A stretch of DNA of 64,000 bases from Ancylobacter vacuolatus (GCF_030813595.1 NZ_JAUSUH010000003.1:1-64000), one strand, 5' to 3'; numbered from the stretch's first letter, positions 33,799 to 44,013 are shown. Translations and numbers: made by a program. The notes: generated by a model from the sequence alone, not told the origin.

Positions 33799-36780
33799 TC
33801 ACGCCCGCTTGCGCCGGCGCTTGGGCTCGGCGGCGAGCAGGCGCTCGAAGGTGGCGCGCACCAGGCGCTGGGTCTCGAACAGATGGGCTTCCAGCGTCGA
33901 GAAATCCGGCATCGCCCCCGCCCGCGCCAGCAGCCGTCGCAGCGCCGGGCTGGCCTCCGCCGGCTTGAAGGGCTCGGTGATGGCGAGACGCAGCACCTGC
34001 GTCAGGTCGTGCAGCAGCCGGCAGGCATCGGCCAGAACCTGCCCGTCCTGCACGTCGAGCAGGCCGACGCGCTGCGCCGTCTCGATCACCCGCAGCGTCG
34101 AGGTGTCGATGATGCGCGGCTCATGCGCGGCATGGGCCAGCACGAGGTACTGGGCGATGAACTCGATGTCGACCAGCCCACCGCGCGCATATTTGAGGTC
34201 CCAAGGATCGTCCTCGCCCTTCTCGTCGGCGATGGCGCCGCGCATATCGACAATGTCGGCGGCGAGGCGGTGCGGGTCGCGCTCGCCGGAAAGGACATGG
34301 TGGATGGCGCCCTCCACCCGGGCGCGGAAGGCCGGCGAGGCCGCCACCACCCGGGCGCGGGTCAGCGCCATATGCTCCCAGGTCCAGGCCTCCTCGGCCT
34401 GGTAGACCTCGAAGCGCGGCAGGCTGGTCGCCACCGGGCCGGAACGCCCGGACGGGCGCAGCCGCAGGTCCACCTCATAGAGCTGGCCGGCATTGGTCGG
34501 GGTGGTCAGGGCGCTGACGATGCGTTGGGTGAGCCGGGCGAAATACTGCGCGCCATAGAGCGGGCGCGGCCCGTCGCTGTCAGGATGCTCCTCGTCGAAA
34601 TCATAGAGCACGATGAGATCGAGATCGGAGCCCGCCGTCATCTCCCGCCCGCCGAGCTTGCCCATGGCGAGCACCGCCACCTCGGCCCCTGCCAGCGTGC
34701 CATGCGCCTCGCGGAAGCGGGCGATCACCGCCTCTTCCAGCGAGCGGATCAGCACATCGGCCAGCCGGGCGAAGGCCTCGCCGGCGCGGGCGGCGGGAAG
34801 CGTGCCGGAGAGTATCCGCACGCTGATCAGCACATGGTGCTCCTGCCGGAAGCGACGGGCGCGGTCGAGCCGGTCCTCCTCGTTTTCCGCCTGGGCGAGG
34901 TCGGCGGCGAGCCGCGCCGCCAGTTCCGGCTCGTCCGGCAGCGCGCCGAAAAAGGCCGGGTCGAGCAGCGCATCGAGCAGCGAGGGGCGGTGCGCCAGCA
35001 TCTCGCCAAGGCGCGGCGCGGTGCCGAGAATGGTGGCGAGCAGCCGCACAAGGTCCGGGTTGTGCCGCAGCGCCGCCAGCAGCCGCTGGGCGGTCGGCAT
35101 TTCCCGGAAGAAGCGGTCGGCGGCGTTCAGCCCGGCATCGGGGGCGCCGCCGCGCGCCAGCGCGTCGACCAGCAGCGGCACGATGGCTCCCAGTTCCTCG
35201 CACACGCCCTCAGCGCGCAGGGCGCGGGGCTCACCCGCCAGCCAGCCACGCACCGTGGCGCTGGCCGCCTTGGGGTCGGCATAGCCGAGCCGGTGCAGCG
35301 TTGCCAGCGTCTCGCGGTCGTCGGCGCCTTCCGGAAATTCGAGCCGCCCCTCCACCGCCGCCCGGGGCGGCGCGTCCTCGAATAGCTTGGAATAGTGGTC
35401 CTGCACCCTCGAGAGGCGCTGGGTGAGCGCCTGGGCGAAGGCGTCGCGCGCGTCATAGCCCATGAAGCGGGCGAAGCCGGCCAGCGTGTCCTCGTCCTCC
35501 GGCAGGGTGTGGGTCTGGGCGTCGGCCACCATCTGCAGCCGGTGCTCCACCCGGCGCAGGAAGTGATAGGCCTCGTCGAGCTCCGCCCGCGCGGCCTCGC
35601 CGATCCAGCCGGTCTGCGCCAGCACGGCGAGCGCTTCCAGCGTGCGCGGGGTGCGCAGGCGCGGGTCGCGGCCGCCGGCGATGAGCTGCTGCGTCTGGGC
35701 GAAGAACTCGATCTCGCGAATGCCGCCACGCCCCAGCTTGACGTTGTGGCCCTCCACCGCGATCGCCTCATGGCCGCGAAAGGCGTGGATGTCCTGCTTC
35801 ATCGCGTGGACATCGGACACCGCCGCATAATCGAGGGCGCGGCGCCAGACGAAGGGGGTGAGCTGCTTGAGGAATTCCTGGCCGAGGGCGAGGTCGCCGG
35901 CGATCGGCCGCGCCTTGATATAGGCGGCGCGCTCCCACGTGGCGCCCTCGCGCTCGTAATAGGCCAGCGCCGCCTCCACCGAGAGCGCGGCCGGGGTCGA
36001 GGCCGGGTCGGGCCGCAGCCGCAGATCGACACGGGCGACATAGCCCTCGCCGGTGCGCTCCTGGATCAGCTTCACCAGCCGCTGTGTCATCCGCACGAAG
36101 AAGGGCGCGGCCTCCACATCCTTGGCCAGCGGGGCGAGGTCGGGATCGTAGAGCACGATCAGGTCGACATCGCTGGAATAGTTGAGCTCGCGCGCGCCAT
36201 GCTTGCCCATGGCCAGCACGGTGTAGCCGAGCCCCTCGACGCCGGTCTTGCGCAGCTTGCGCGCGCTGATGCCCTCGCGCACCAGAAACGCCACCGCCGC
36301 CGCGATGGCGGTGTCGGCCGTCGCGGTCAGCTCGGCGGTCACGGTGGCAAGGTCGAACACCCCGCCAATATCGGCCAGCGCGACGGTGAGCGCGGTCAGC
36401 GCCCGCAGCCGCCGCAGCGCCGCCATCACCTCCGCCTCGTCGGAAGAGGCCTCCACCACCCGGACCGTGTCGGCACGCGCGCGCGCCAGCGCCTCGGCGG
36501 GCTCCGCCTCCAGCAGCGCCAGCAGCCGGGCGGGGTCGAGGCGGATGAGATCGGTCAGGAAGGGCGAATGGGCCGCCACCGCCGCCAGCACGGCGCGGGA
36601 ATCGTCATGGGCGGCGAGAAGGGCGTCCAGGCGGTCGCGCACCGGCTTGGGCGCACCGGAAAGAGCGTCCGCCACCGCCTCGGGCAGCCCCGCCGGCACG
36701 GGAAAGCCAGGCGCGCGCTGGAGCCGTGTGATCAGGCTCTCAGCCGGCGCCGCCACCGTCCCGCTCGTGCTTGCCGCCAT
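33799..36780 (-). CDS. glnE: Bifunctional glutamine-synthetase adenylyltransferase/deadenylase GlnE
   Basis: A 993-residue regulator that adenylylates glutamine synthetase when nitrogen is plentiful and removes AMP when it is scarce, under PII control. Two nucleotidyltransferase domains are present: the deadenylase half with GKHGARELNYSSDVDLIVLY and GRGGIREIEFFAQT, and the adenylylase half with GKLGGREMTAGSDLDLIVLY and ARGGLVDIEFIAQY. The family length is complete. The start at 36780 is the first family-like Met; an in-frame extension to 37059 overlaps the kinase gene. It lies 25 bases after the kinase stop, a linkage conserved in rhizobia. Confidence 0.95.
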   Translation of the reverse strand: MAASTSGTVAAPAESLITRLQRAPGFPVPAGLPEAVADALSGAPKPVRDRLDALLAAHDDSRAVLAAVAAHSPFLTDLIRLDPARLLALLEAEPAEALARARADTVRVVEASSDEAEVMAALRRLRALTALTVALADIGGVFDLATVTAELTATADTAIAAAVAFLVREGISARKLRKTGVEGLGYTVLAMGKHGARELNYSSDVDLIVLYDPDLAPLAKDVEAAPFFVRMTQRLVKLIQERTGEGYVARVDLRLRPDPASTPAALSVEAALAYYEREGATWERAAYIKARPIAGDLALGQEFLKQLTPFVWRRALDYAAVSDVHAMKQDIHAFRGHEAIAVEGHNVKLGRGGIREIEFFAQTQQLIAGGRDPRLRTPRTLEALAVLAQTGWIGEAARAELDEAYHFLRRVEHRLQMVADAQTHTLPEDEDTLAGFARFMGYDARDAFAQALTQRLSRVQDHYSKLFEDAPPRAAVEGRLEFPEGADDRETLATLHRLGYADPKAASATVRGWLAGEPRALRAEGVCEELGAIVPLLVDALARGGAPDAGLNAADRFFREMPTAQRLLAALRHNPDLVRLLATILGTAPRLGEMLAHRPSLLDALLDPAFFGALPDEPELAARLAADLAQAENEEDRLDRARRFRQEHHVLISVRILSGTLPAARAGEAFARLADVLIRSLEEAVIARFREAHGTLAGAEVAVLAMGKLGGREMTAGSDLDLIVLYDFDEEHPDSDGPRPLYGAQYFARLTQRIVSALTTPTNAGQLYEVDLRLRPSGRSGPVATSLPRFEVYQAEEAWTWEHMALTRARVVAASPAFRARVEGAIHHVLSGERDPHRLAADIVDMRGAIADEKGEDDPWDLKYARGGLVDIEFIAQYLVLAHAAHEPRIIDTSTLRVIETAQRVGLLDVQDGQVLADACRLLHDLTQVLRLAITEPFKPAEASPALRRLLARAGAMPDFSTLEAHLFETQRLVRATFERLLAAEPKRRRKRA

Positions 36781-36805
36781 GCCGCCGTCGCCCCCCTTGC
36801 GTGTG

Positions 36806-38227
36806 TTAATCCGTTGCCGCCTCGTCGGTAAGATCGAGCGGCAGGTCGATAACGATCCGCAGCCCCGGATCGTTGCCCTCCAGCGACAGTGTGCCGCCGT
36901 GCAGGCGTACCACTGCCGCAACGAGAGACAAACCCAGCCCGAAGCCGGGGCGGGTGCGGCTGGCCTCCAGTCGCACAAAACGCTCCAGCACGCGCGGCCG
37001 GTCCGCCTCCGGAATGCCCGGCCCGCGATCGGCGACCACCAGATGCAGCCGGTCCCCATCTCGCCGGGCGGTCAGCGTCACGTCGCGGCGCGGGCCGGGC
37101 GCCCCGCCGGGCATGTCAGGCGCGCTGTATTTGATGGCATTGTCGAGAAGATTGGCCAGCGCCTGCCCGAACAGTTCGCGCACGCCGCGCATCGGCAGCG
37201 GCCCGGCGACCTCGACACGCAGGTCCAGCCCGCTTTCGTCGGCCACCGGCTCATAGAGCTCGGCCACCCCCGCCACCGTCTCGGCGAGGTCGAAGCGCAG
37301 CATCGTGGCGCGGGCCTGCCCGGCCTCGGCGCGGGCGATCATCAGCAGCGCGTCGAAGGTGCGGATGAGGCCGTCCGATTCCTCGATGGTCCGCTCGGTG
37401 GCGAGGCGCCATTCCGGCTCCGACTGCGCCGTGCGCAGTGCATCCTCGGCGCGGTTGCGCAACCGGGTCAGCGGGGTCTTGAGGTCATGGGCGATGTTGT
37501 CCGACACCTGCTTCAGCCCGGCCATCAGCGCCTCGATGCGGTCGAGCATGGCGTTGAGGCTCAGGGCCAGTCGGTCGAACTCGTCACCGGTGCCGGAGAC
37601 GGCGAGCCGACCGGAAAGGTCGCCGGCCATGATGCCGTCGGAGATCGCCGTCATCTGGTCGATGCGCTTGAGCACGCGGCGGGTGATGAACAGCCCGCCC
37701 GCCATGCCGAGCACCACGAGCAGCGCCAGCCCCCACACGGCGGGGCCGATGATGATCTGGCGCAGTTCCTCGCGCTCGACGATGTCGCGGCCGATCAGCA
37801 GCCGGTATTCGCCGGGCAGGAAGATCACCTGCACCAGGGCGCGGCTCGGGGGGCCGGAGGATTCTTCGGAGCGCACATAGTCGATTTCCCGCCAGCCCTG
37901 CCGGTCGAGAATGTTCAGCGGCAGGTTGAGCATGTTGCCGGCAAGCGGGTCGCCATTGAAGCTCGCGATGAGCAGCAGGCCGGCATCGGGCGCGCGGGCG
38001 CGGCGGTTCACCAGCTGCACGAGGCGGGTGATGCCGCCACGCTCGAACTGCGCCTGCATGAAGCGTGTGTCGTTCTCGATCGCCTCCACCGCCTGCCGCG
38101 TCACCAGCCGCTGGGTGTGCCAGCCGAGATAGGCGATGACCGAGCCGGCGAAGAGGGCGAAGATGAACAGATAGGCCGCGAGAAGCTTGAACGCGGTGGT
38201 GCGGATGAGTTTACCGAGCGCCGTCAC
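36806..38227 (-). CDS. Two-component sensor histidine kinase
   Basis: A 473-residue membrane kinase of the OmpR-partner class. Transmembrane helices lie at about 12-32 and 160-182, with a periplasmic domain between. A HAMP domain follows (MTAISDGIMAGDLSGRL), then HisKA with the phospho-acceptor His in VSDNIAHDLKTPLTRLRNRAE (about residue 248), and HATPase_c with LANLLDNAIKYSAP, DRGPGIP and GFGLGLSLVAAVVRLHGG. It overlaps the response regulator by 17 bases and precedes glnE and follows degP in the order conserved in rhizobia. The signal is not predictable; the envelope-protease neighbour suggests envelope stress. Confidence 0.88.
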   Translation of the reverse strand: MTALGKLIRTTAFKLLAAYLFIFALFAGSVIAYLGWHTQRLVTRQAVEAIENDTRFMQAQFERGGITRLVQLVNRRARAPDAGLLLIASFNGDPLAGNMLNLPLNILDRQGWREIDYVRSEESSGPPSRALVQVIFLPGEYRLLIGRDIVEREELRQIIIGPAVWGLALLVVLGMAGGLFITRRVLKRIDQMTAISDGIMAGDLSGRLAVSGTGDEFDRLALSLNAMLDRIEALMAGLKQVSDNIAHDLKTPLTRLRNRAEDALRTAQSEPEWRLATERTIEESDGLIRTFDALLMIARAEAGQARATMLRFDLAETVAGVAELYEPVADESGLDLRVEVAGPLPMRGVRELFGQALANLLDNAIKYSAPDMPGGAPGPRRDVTLTARRDGDRLHLVVADRGPGIPEADRPRVLERFVRLEASRTRPGFGLGLSLVAAVVRLHGGTLSLEGNDPGLRIVIDLPLDLTDEAATD

Positions 38228-38891
38228 GGACGATGTATCCTGCGCCGCGCACCGTGTGGAGCAGCGGCGGATCGAAGCCCTTGTCGATCTTCGCGCGCAG
38301 CCGCGAGACGTGAACGTCGATCACGTTGGTCTGCGGGTCGAAATGATAGTCCCACACATTTTCCAGCAGCATGGTGCGCGTCACCACCTGGCCGGCATGG
38401 CGCATGAGATATTCCAGCAGCCGGAACTCGCGCGGCTGCAGCACGATCTCCTGGCCCGCACGGGTGCAGCGATGCGCCAGCCGGTCGAGCTCGAGGTCGG
38501 CGACACGGTAGACCGTATCGGCCGCCTGCGGGCCGCCGCGCCGGGCCAGCGCCTCGACCCGGGCGAGCAGCTCGGTGAAGGCATAGGGCTTGGGCAGGTA
38601 GTCGTCGCCGCCGGCGCGCAGGCCGGTCACGCGGTCATCCACCTGGCCGAGGGCGGAAAGGATCAGCGCCGGCGTCTTGTCGCCGCGCCCGCGCAGATCG
38701 GCGATCACCGACAGGCCGTCGCGGCGCGGCAGCATGCGGTCGACGATGAGCACGTCATAGCCGCCCTCGCGGGCCAGAACGAGGCCCTCCTCGCCGTCCG
38801 AGGCCACGTCCACCACATGGCCCGCCTCGCGGAACGCCTTGCGCAGATAATCGGCGGCGTCGCGGTCGTCCTCGACGATGAGCAGGCGCAT
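38211..38891 (-). CDS. OmpR/PhoB-family response regulator
   Basis: A 226-residue regulator: receiver domain with the acidic pocket Glu7/Asp8 (LLIVEDDRDAADYL), phospho-acceptor Asp51 (YDVLIVDRMLPRRDG) and Lys in DDYLPKPYAF, then a winged-helix DNA-binding domain (LQPREFRLLEYLMRHAGQVV, VIDVHVSRLRAKID). I chose the ATG at 38891 (MRLLIVEDD), the standard N-terminus; an in-frame 39-residue extension to 39008 is possible but atypical. It is cotranscribed with the kinase downstream. Confidence 0.9.
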   Translation of the reverse strand: MRLLIVEDDRDAADYLRKAFREAGHVVDVASDGEEGLVLAREGGYDVLIVDRMLPRRDGLSVIADLRGRGDKTPALILSALGQVDDRVTGLRAGGDDYLPKPYAFTELLARVEALARRGGPQAADTVYRVADLELDRLAHRCTRAGQEIVLQPREFRLLEYLMRHAGQVVTRTMLLENVWDYHFDPQTNVIDVHVSRLRAKIDKGFDPPLLHTVRGAGYIVRDGAR

Positions 38892-39168
38892 GGGGGACTC
38901 TTCGGCGCTTTTTCGGGCTGCTCTCCGGAAATCCGCAAGCTCGATGAACGGGTCATCTCTGCCCCGCGCGGAATCGGAGGCGGCGGTAAGATTCGAATTC
39001 GTCTCCATGTACGTCATTTCGAGCCTCGCGCCTATATTGGCATCCCCCGGCGTCCGCGCCGGAGGGCCCCTGAAATAGATGACGCGGGGAATCCTTTCGG
39101 ACTCCCCGCGCCACCGAACCGGCCGCAGCCCAAGGGGCGACGGAACGAGCCGCAACCGGAACCTTGCG

Positions 39169-40734
39169 TCAGCCGCGCTGGTCACCCAGCGCGATGGCGA
39201 CGAAACGGGTGCCCTGTTCGGACTTGATCCGCATCAGCACGGCCTTGCGATTGTCCTTGCGGGCGGTGGCGAGGCCATCGCGCACATCGGCGGGGGTCAT
39301 CACCGGCTTGCCACCCACGTCGAGGATGACATCGCCTTCCTTGATGCCGCGCTCGGCGCCGGGGCCGTTCGGATCGACCTCGGTGACGACGACGCCGATG
39401 TCACCAGCGCCGGCGACACCCTTGGCAGGAGCCAGCGAGAGGCCGAGGCGCGGAATGCCCTTGCCGTCCTCTTCGCCCTGATCGGCCTTGGCCTTCGCCG
39501 CCGAGGCGACGTCGGTCGGCAGCTGCTCCAGCGTGACCGGAATGGTCATCGACTTGCCGTCGCGCAGCACGCTCAGCTTCACCACCGTGCCGGGCTTCTT
39601 GCGGGCGATCTCGCGCGACATCTCGCGGGAGTCCTTCACGGTCTCCCCGTCGATCTGCGTCACGACATCGCCGGGCTTGAGGCCGGCCTTCTCGCCGGGG
39701 GTGCCGGGCTGCACCTGGGCGATGAGGGCGCCCTCGGCCGACTTGAGTTCCAGCGCCTCGGCGACTTCGTCGCTGACCGGCTGGATCTGCACGCCGACAT
39801 AGCCGCGGGCCACCTCGCCACCGCTCTTCAGCGCCTCGATCACCTCGGAGACGGTCTCGGAGGGAATGGCGAAGGCGATGCCGACATTGCCGCCCGAGGG
39901 GGAGACGATGGCGGTGTTGACGCCGATCACTTCGCCGTCAAGGCCGAAGGTCGGACCGCCGGAATTGCCGCGGTTGATCGGGGCGTCGATCTGGATGAAG
40001 TCGTCATAGGGGCCCGAGCCGATGTCGCGGCCACGCGCCGAGACGATGCCCGCGGTGACGGTGCCGCCGAGGCCGAACGGGTTGCCGACCGCGACCACCC
40101 AATCGCCGACGCGCGGCGCCTTGGCGGCGAGCTTCACCCACGGGAAGTCCGACTTGCCGTCGACCTTCAGCAGCGCCACGTCGGTGCGGGGATCGGTGCC
40201 GATCACCTTGGCGGTGTAGCTCTTGCCGTCGGTGGTGGTGAGGTCGACTTCAGTGGCGCCGTCGACGACGTGGTTGTTGGTCACGGCGAAACCGTCGGCG
40301 GAGATGAAGAAGCCGGAGCCCTGGCCGACGACACCACGATGTCCGGGGCCGCGACGCGGGCCCATGTCCGGGCCGCCGGGGCCGCCCGGGCCGAAGCCGA
40401 AGCGGCGCATGAAGCGCTCGATCTGCGGGGGCACGTTCTGGCCGCCCATGCCTTCCTCGTCATTCGAGGCGACCTTGTCCTCGTCCTTCTTCACCTTCAC
40501 GCTGACGACGGCGGGCGAGACCTTCTCGACGATGTCGGCGAAGGAGAAGGTGCCGGCGGGCTGGTTGGTGGTCAGCTGGGCCTGGGCCGGGGTGATGATT
40601 TCGGGCAGCACAAAGGCGCCGACGGTGCCACCGGCCAGGGCCAGGGTGAACACACCGGCGAGCAGCCGGGAACGGCTCTTGCGCAGCGTGGACGACGAAG
40701 GGGTGCGGGTCGGGATGGGCGCGATGCGCGACAT
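39169..40734 (-). CDS. degP: Periplasmic serine endoprotease DegP/HtrA (Do family)
   Basis: A 521-residue periplasmic protease and chaperone. A signal peptide (about 22-52, LLAGVFTLALAGGTVGAFV to AQA) is followed by a trypsin-like domain with the catalytic triad His in VTNNHVVDGA, Asp in RTDVALLKVDG and Ser in NRGNSGGPTFG, then two PDZ domains (about 305-395 and 425-515, with GYVGVQIQPVSDEVAEAL). A Gly/Pro/Arg-rich linker (FGFGPGGPGGPDMGPRRGPG) precedes the catalytic core. GAGGAA precedes the ATG at 40734. It lies 92 bases after ccmH. Confidence 0.94.
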   Translation of the reverse strand: MSRIAPIPTRTPSSSTLRKSRSRLLAGVFTLALAGGTVGAFVLPEIITPAQAQLTTNQPAGTFSFADIVEKVSPAVVSVKVKKDEDKVASNDEEGMGGQNVPPQIERFMRRFGFGPGGPGGPDMGPRRGPGHRGVVGQGSGFFISADGFAVTNNHVVDGATEVDLTTTDGKSYTAKVIGTDPRTDVALLKVDGKSDFPWVKLAAKAPRVGDWVVAVGNPFGLGGTVTAGIVSARGRDIGSGPYDDFIQIDAPINRGNSGGPTFGLDGEVIGVNTAIVSPSGGNVGIAFAIPSETVSEVIEALKSGGEVARGYVGVQIQPVSDEVAEALELKSAEGALIAQVQPGTPGEKAGLKPGDVVTQIDGETVKDSREMSREIARKKPGTVVKLSVLRDGKSMTIPVTLEQLPTDVASAAKAKADQGEEDGKGIPRLGLSLAPAKGVAGAGDIGVVVTEVDPNGPGAERGIKEGDVILDVGGKPVMTPADVRDGLATARKDNRKAVLMRIKSEQGTRFVAIALGDQRG

Positions 40735-40826
40735 GTGTCGTTCCTCGTTCGACAAATCACTCTCCCCACCGGGAGCGTTGAACAAGAAACTAGAGGCGGT
40801 CGCCTTAACGCAGTCTGGCGGTGGCG

Positions 40827-41339
40827 TTAAACTTTCGTAACGTCGCCCGGTTGCTCCGGCGAGGTCGGCTCGCCCAGCGCGGCGCGCAGGCGCGCCTCCT
40901 CCTCGGGCGTCAGCGGCGGCGCCGGCGTCTCGCGCACGCCCTGCGGCGCGGCCCGGCGGCGATAGGCGACGAACAGGCCGATGCCGCCGACGACCAGCAC
41001 CGCGAAGGGCGCCAGCCACAGGATCGCGTTCGCCCCGTGCCAGGTCGGGCGCAGCAGCACGAACTCGCCATAGCGCGCCACCAGATAGTCCATCACCTGC
41101 CGGTCGGACTCACCCTGCTGGATTCGCTCGCGCACCAGCAGGCGCAGGTCGCGCGCCAGCGGCGCGTCCGAATCGTCGATCGACTGGTTCTGGCACACCA
41201 TGCAGCGCAGCTCCTTCGAGAGCTCGCGCGCCCGCGCCTCCTGCACGGGATCGGGCAGCACCTCGTCCGGTTGCACGGCGGCGGCGGGGGTCGCCGCCAG
41301 CAGCAGGGCGGTCAACATGAAGGCGAGGGCTTTGCGCAT
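40827..41339 (-). CDS. ccmH: Cytochrome c-type biogenesis protein CcmH (CycL)
   Basis: A 170-residue membrane-anchored thiol oxidoreductase that reduces apocytochrome c cysteines for haem attachment. It has a signal peptide (residues 1-21), the active-site motif LRCMVCQNQSI near residue 45, one C-terminal transmembrane helix (about 107-125) and a short cytosolic tail. The start at 41339 lies five bases after the ccmF stop. It lacks the CcmI-like TPR part found fused in gamma-proteobacterial CcmH, which fits the separate ccmI here. Confidence 0.94.
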   Translation of the reverse strand: MRKALAFMLTALLLAATPAAAVQPDEVLPDPVQEARARELSKELRCMVCQNQSIDDSDAPLARDLRLLVRERIQQGESDRQVMDYLVARYGEFVLLRPTWHGANAILWLAPFAVLVVGGIGLFVAYRRRAAPQGVRETPAPPLTPEEEARLRAALGEPTSPEQPGDVTKV

Positions 41340-41344
41340 CGCCC

Positions 41345-43342
41345 TCACTCCGCCGGCACCGCGGCGGGGTCGGGCCTCACCTTCGGCTTCTTCGCCGGCT
41401 TCGGCGCCCCGACGCGCAGGCGCCGGTCGCTGAGCGAGAGCGCACCGCCGAGCGCCATGATGATCGAGCCGATCCAGATCAGCGTCACAAACGGCTTCCA
41501 ATAGGCGCGCACGCCCACCCCGCCGCCCGGCAGTTCGTCGCCCAGGCTCACATAGAGCTGGCTGAACCACATGGTGCGGATGCCCGATTCGGTGGTCGGC
41601 ATGTTGCGGGCGGTGAACAGGCGCTTGGCGGATTCGATGGTGCCCATCTCGACACCGCCCCGGCGGACCGTGAACACCCCGACGAGATCGCGGTAGTTCG
41701 GCCCGTTGCGCGGCTCCAGCCGGTCGAGGGTCAGCTCATAGCCGCCCACCTCGAAGCTGCCGCCGACCTTCACGCCGGCGATGCGCTCGGCGTTCCAGCT
41801 GGTCTCGGCAATGATACCGAACAGGCAGACGCCGACGCCGGCATGGGCCAGCGCCCCGCCGAACACCGAGCGCGGCAGCCCGCGCAGCCGGGCGAAGGCG
41901 GTCGCGCGCGGCACCCGGCCGAAGCCGGCGCGCTCGATCACCTCGGCCATCGCGCCGATCACCACGAAGGCGGCCAGCCCCATGCCGAACGGCGCCAGCA
42001 CCGGCCCGCCGCCCTGCGCATAGGCCGCCAGCGCGGCGATGACGATGGCGGCGCCAAAGGCGGCCATCAGCCGCTGCGCTGCCCCGGCGAGATCGCCGCG
42101 CTTCCAGGCCAGCAGCGGCCCGAACGGCATGGCGAAGGCCACCGGCAGCATCAGCGCGCCGACCGTCAGGTTGAAATAGGGCGGCCCGACCGTGATCTTG
42201 GCGCCATTATAGGCCTCCAGCGCCAGCGGGTAGAGCGTGCCGACCAGCACGGCGGCGGAGGCGGCGGTGAGCAGCAGATTGTTCAGCACCAGCGCCCCCT
42301 CGCGGGAGACCGGGGCGAACAGGCCGCCCTGCCGCAGCATCGGCGCGCGCAGCGCATAGAGCGCCAGCGAACCGCCGATGAAGAACACCAGGATGGCGAG
42401 GATGAACACGCCGCGCGAGGGATCGGTGGCGAAGGTGTGCACCGAGGTGAGCACGCCCGAGCGCACGAGGAAGGTGCCGAGCAGCGACAGCGAGAAGGCG
42501 AGGATGGCGAGCAGCACCGTCCACACTTTCAGCGCGTCGCGCTTTTCCATCACCACGGCGGAATGGATCAGCGCCGTGCCGGCGAACCACGGCATCAGCG
42601 AGGCGTTCTCCACCGGGTCCCAGAACCACCAGCCGCCCCAGCCGAGCTCGTAATAGGCCCAGTAGGACCCCATGGCGATGCCTAGCGTCAGGAACGCCCA
42701 GGCGGTCAGTGCCCAGGGCCGGACCCAGCGCGCCCAGGCGGCGTCGATCCGCCCCTCGATCAGCGCGGCGACGGCGAAGGCGAAGGTGATGGAGAAGCCG
42801 ACATAGCCGAGATAGAGCAGCGGCGGATGAATGGCGAGGCCGATATCCTGCAGGATCGGGTTGAGGTCCTGCCCCTCCGCCGGGGGCGGAATCACCCGGG
42901 TGAACGGGTTCGAGGTGAACAGGATGAACAGCAGGAAGGCGGTCGCCACCGAGCCCTGGACGGCGAGCACATTGGCCTTCAGCCGCGCGGGCAGATTGGC
43001 GCCGAACAGTGCCACCAGCGCGGCGAAGATCGCCAGCACCAGCACCCAGAGCAGCATCGAGCCCTCATGGTTCCCCCAGGTGCCGGTGATGCGGTAGAGC
43101 AGCGGCTTGGCGGAATGGGAGTTCTCGACCACGTTCAGCACCGAGAAATCGGACTGCACATAGGCCACGACAAGCGTGGCGAAGGACAGGCCGACAAAGC
43201 CGGCGAGCACCAGCGCCAACGTCGAGCCGACCCGCATCAGCGCCGCGTCGCCGGTGCGCGCGCCCCAGGCCGGGATCACCGTCATCAGCAGCGCGACGGC
43301 CAGCGAGAGCACCAGCGCGTAATGGCCGATTTCCGGGTTCAT
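41345..43342 (-). CDS. ccmF: Haem lyase CcmF (CycK)
   Basis: A 665-residue polytopic membrane protein, with about 15 hydrophobic segments, that ligates haem to apocytochrome c. The WWD haem-handling motif is GWGGWWFWDPVENASLMPW, and the conserved TGTWGNHEGSMLLWVL is near the N-terminus. The start at 43342 gives the normal N-terminus MNPEIGHYALVLSLAVALL; upstream in-frame codons run through REP-like repeats. It is separated from ccmE by about 220 bases of palindromes. Confidence 0.95.
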   Translation of the reverse strand: MNPEIGHYALVLSLAVALLMTVIPAWGARTGDAALMRVGSTLALVLAGFVGLSFATLVVAYVQSDFSVLNVVENSHSAKPLLYRITGTWGNHEGSMLLWVLVLAIFAALVALFGANLPARLKANVLAVQGSVATAFLLFILFTSNPFTRVIPPPAEGQDLNPILQDIGLAIHPPLLYLGYVGFSITFAFAVAALIEGRIDAAWARWVRPWALTAWAFLTLGIAMGSYWAYYELGWGGWWFWDPVENASLMPWFAGTALIHSAVVMEKRDALKVWTVLLAILAFSLSLLGTFLVRSGVLTSVHTFATDPSRGVFILAILVFFIGGSLALYALRAPMLRQGGLFAPVSREGALVLNNLLLTAASAAVLVGTLYPLALEAYNGAKITVGPPYFNLTVGALMLPVAFAMPFGPLLAWKRGDLAGAAQRLMAAFGAAIVIAALAAYAQGGGPVLAPFGMGLAAFVVIGAMAEVIERAGFGRVPRATAFARLRGLPRSVFGGALAHAGVGVCLFGIIAETSWNAERIAGVKVGGSFEVGGYELTLDRLEPRNGPNYRDLVGVFTVRRGGVEMGTIESAKRLFTARNMPTTESGIRTMWFSQLYVSLGDELPGGGVGVRAYWKPFVTLIWIGSIIMALGGALSLSDRRLRVGAPKPAKKPKVRPDPAAVPAE

Positions 43343-43360
43343 GGGCGCGTACTCCAGCAA

Positions 43361-43535
43361 GGATCCTTCGAGGCCGCTTCGCGGCACCTCAGGATGACGG
43401 CGTGGCCAAAGGGCGCGCAACCGGAAGAAACGTCATCCCGGACGGCCGCAAGGCCGAGCCGGGATCGCGTGACGCCAACGCCCGCCAGAACGGCGCGCGA
43501 TCCCGGCGCGCGGCTGCGCCGCGTCCGGGATGACG
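43361..43535. repeat. REP-like palindromes between ccmE and ccmF
   Basis: A family A unit (43361-43400, GGATCCTTCGAGG to CCTCAGGATGACG) is followed by two family B units. The first runs from CGTCATCCCGG (43431) to GAGCCGGGATCGCG (43474). The second runs from GCGATCCCGGCGCG (43497) to GTCCGGGATGACG (43535). The arrangement could form large nested hairpins within the ccm transcript. Confidence 0.75.
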
Positions 43536-43562
43536 ATGCGAGGACGCGGGGCAAGGTCCCCC

Positions 43563-44009
43563 TCACGGCGTCCCCTCCCCTTCCTTCCACACGCCCTGCT
43601 TCTTCAGCGCGTCGGCGACTTCCTTCGGCATATAGGTTTCGTCGTGCTTGGCCAGCACGCTGTCGGCGGTGAAGCTGCCATCCGGCGCCAGCACGCCCTC
43701 GGCGATCACGCCCTGGCCTTCGCGAAACAGGTCCGGCAGCAGGCCGACATAGGTCACGCCCATATCGGCGCCGCCATCGGTGACGACGAAGCGCACATGG
43801 GTGCCGTCAGTGTGCTGCACGCTGCCGTCCTTCACCAGCCCGCCCAGCCGCAGCCTTGTGCCCGGCCGCGTGCCCTCGGCGGCGATCTCGCTGGGCGAGC
43901 GGAAGAACACGATCGTGTCGTTCAGCGCGAACAGCACCAGCCCGGCGGCGACGAAGAGCACGCCGGCGGCGCAGGAAATGACCAGTAGGCGACGTCCCTT
44001 GCGGGTCAT
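43563..44009 (-). CDS. ccmE: Cytochrome c maturation haem chaperone CcmE (CycJ)
   Basis: A 148-residue periplasmic haem chaperone anchored by one N-terminal transmembrane helix (about 8-28). The OB-fold core is present, and the covalent haem-binding motif HDETYMP (about residues 121-127) supplies the His and Tyr. It lies four bases after ccmI. Family identity is unambiguous from motif and neighbours. Confidence 0.95.
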   Translation of the reverse strand: MTRKGRRLLVISCAAGVLFVAAGLVLFALNDTIVFFRSPSEIAAEGTRPGTRLRLGGLVKDGSVQHTDGTHVRFVVTDGGADMGVTYVGLLPDLFREGQGVIAEGVLAPDGSFTADSVLAKHDETYMPKEVADALKKQGVWKEGEGTP

Positions 44010-44013
44010 GGCG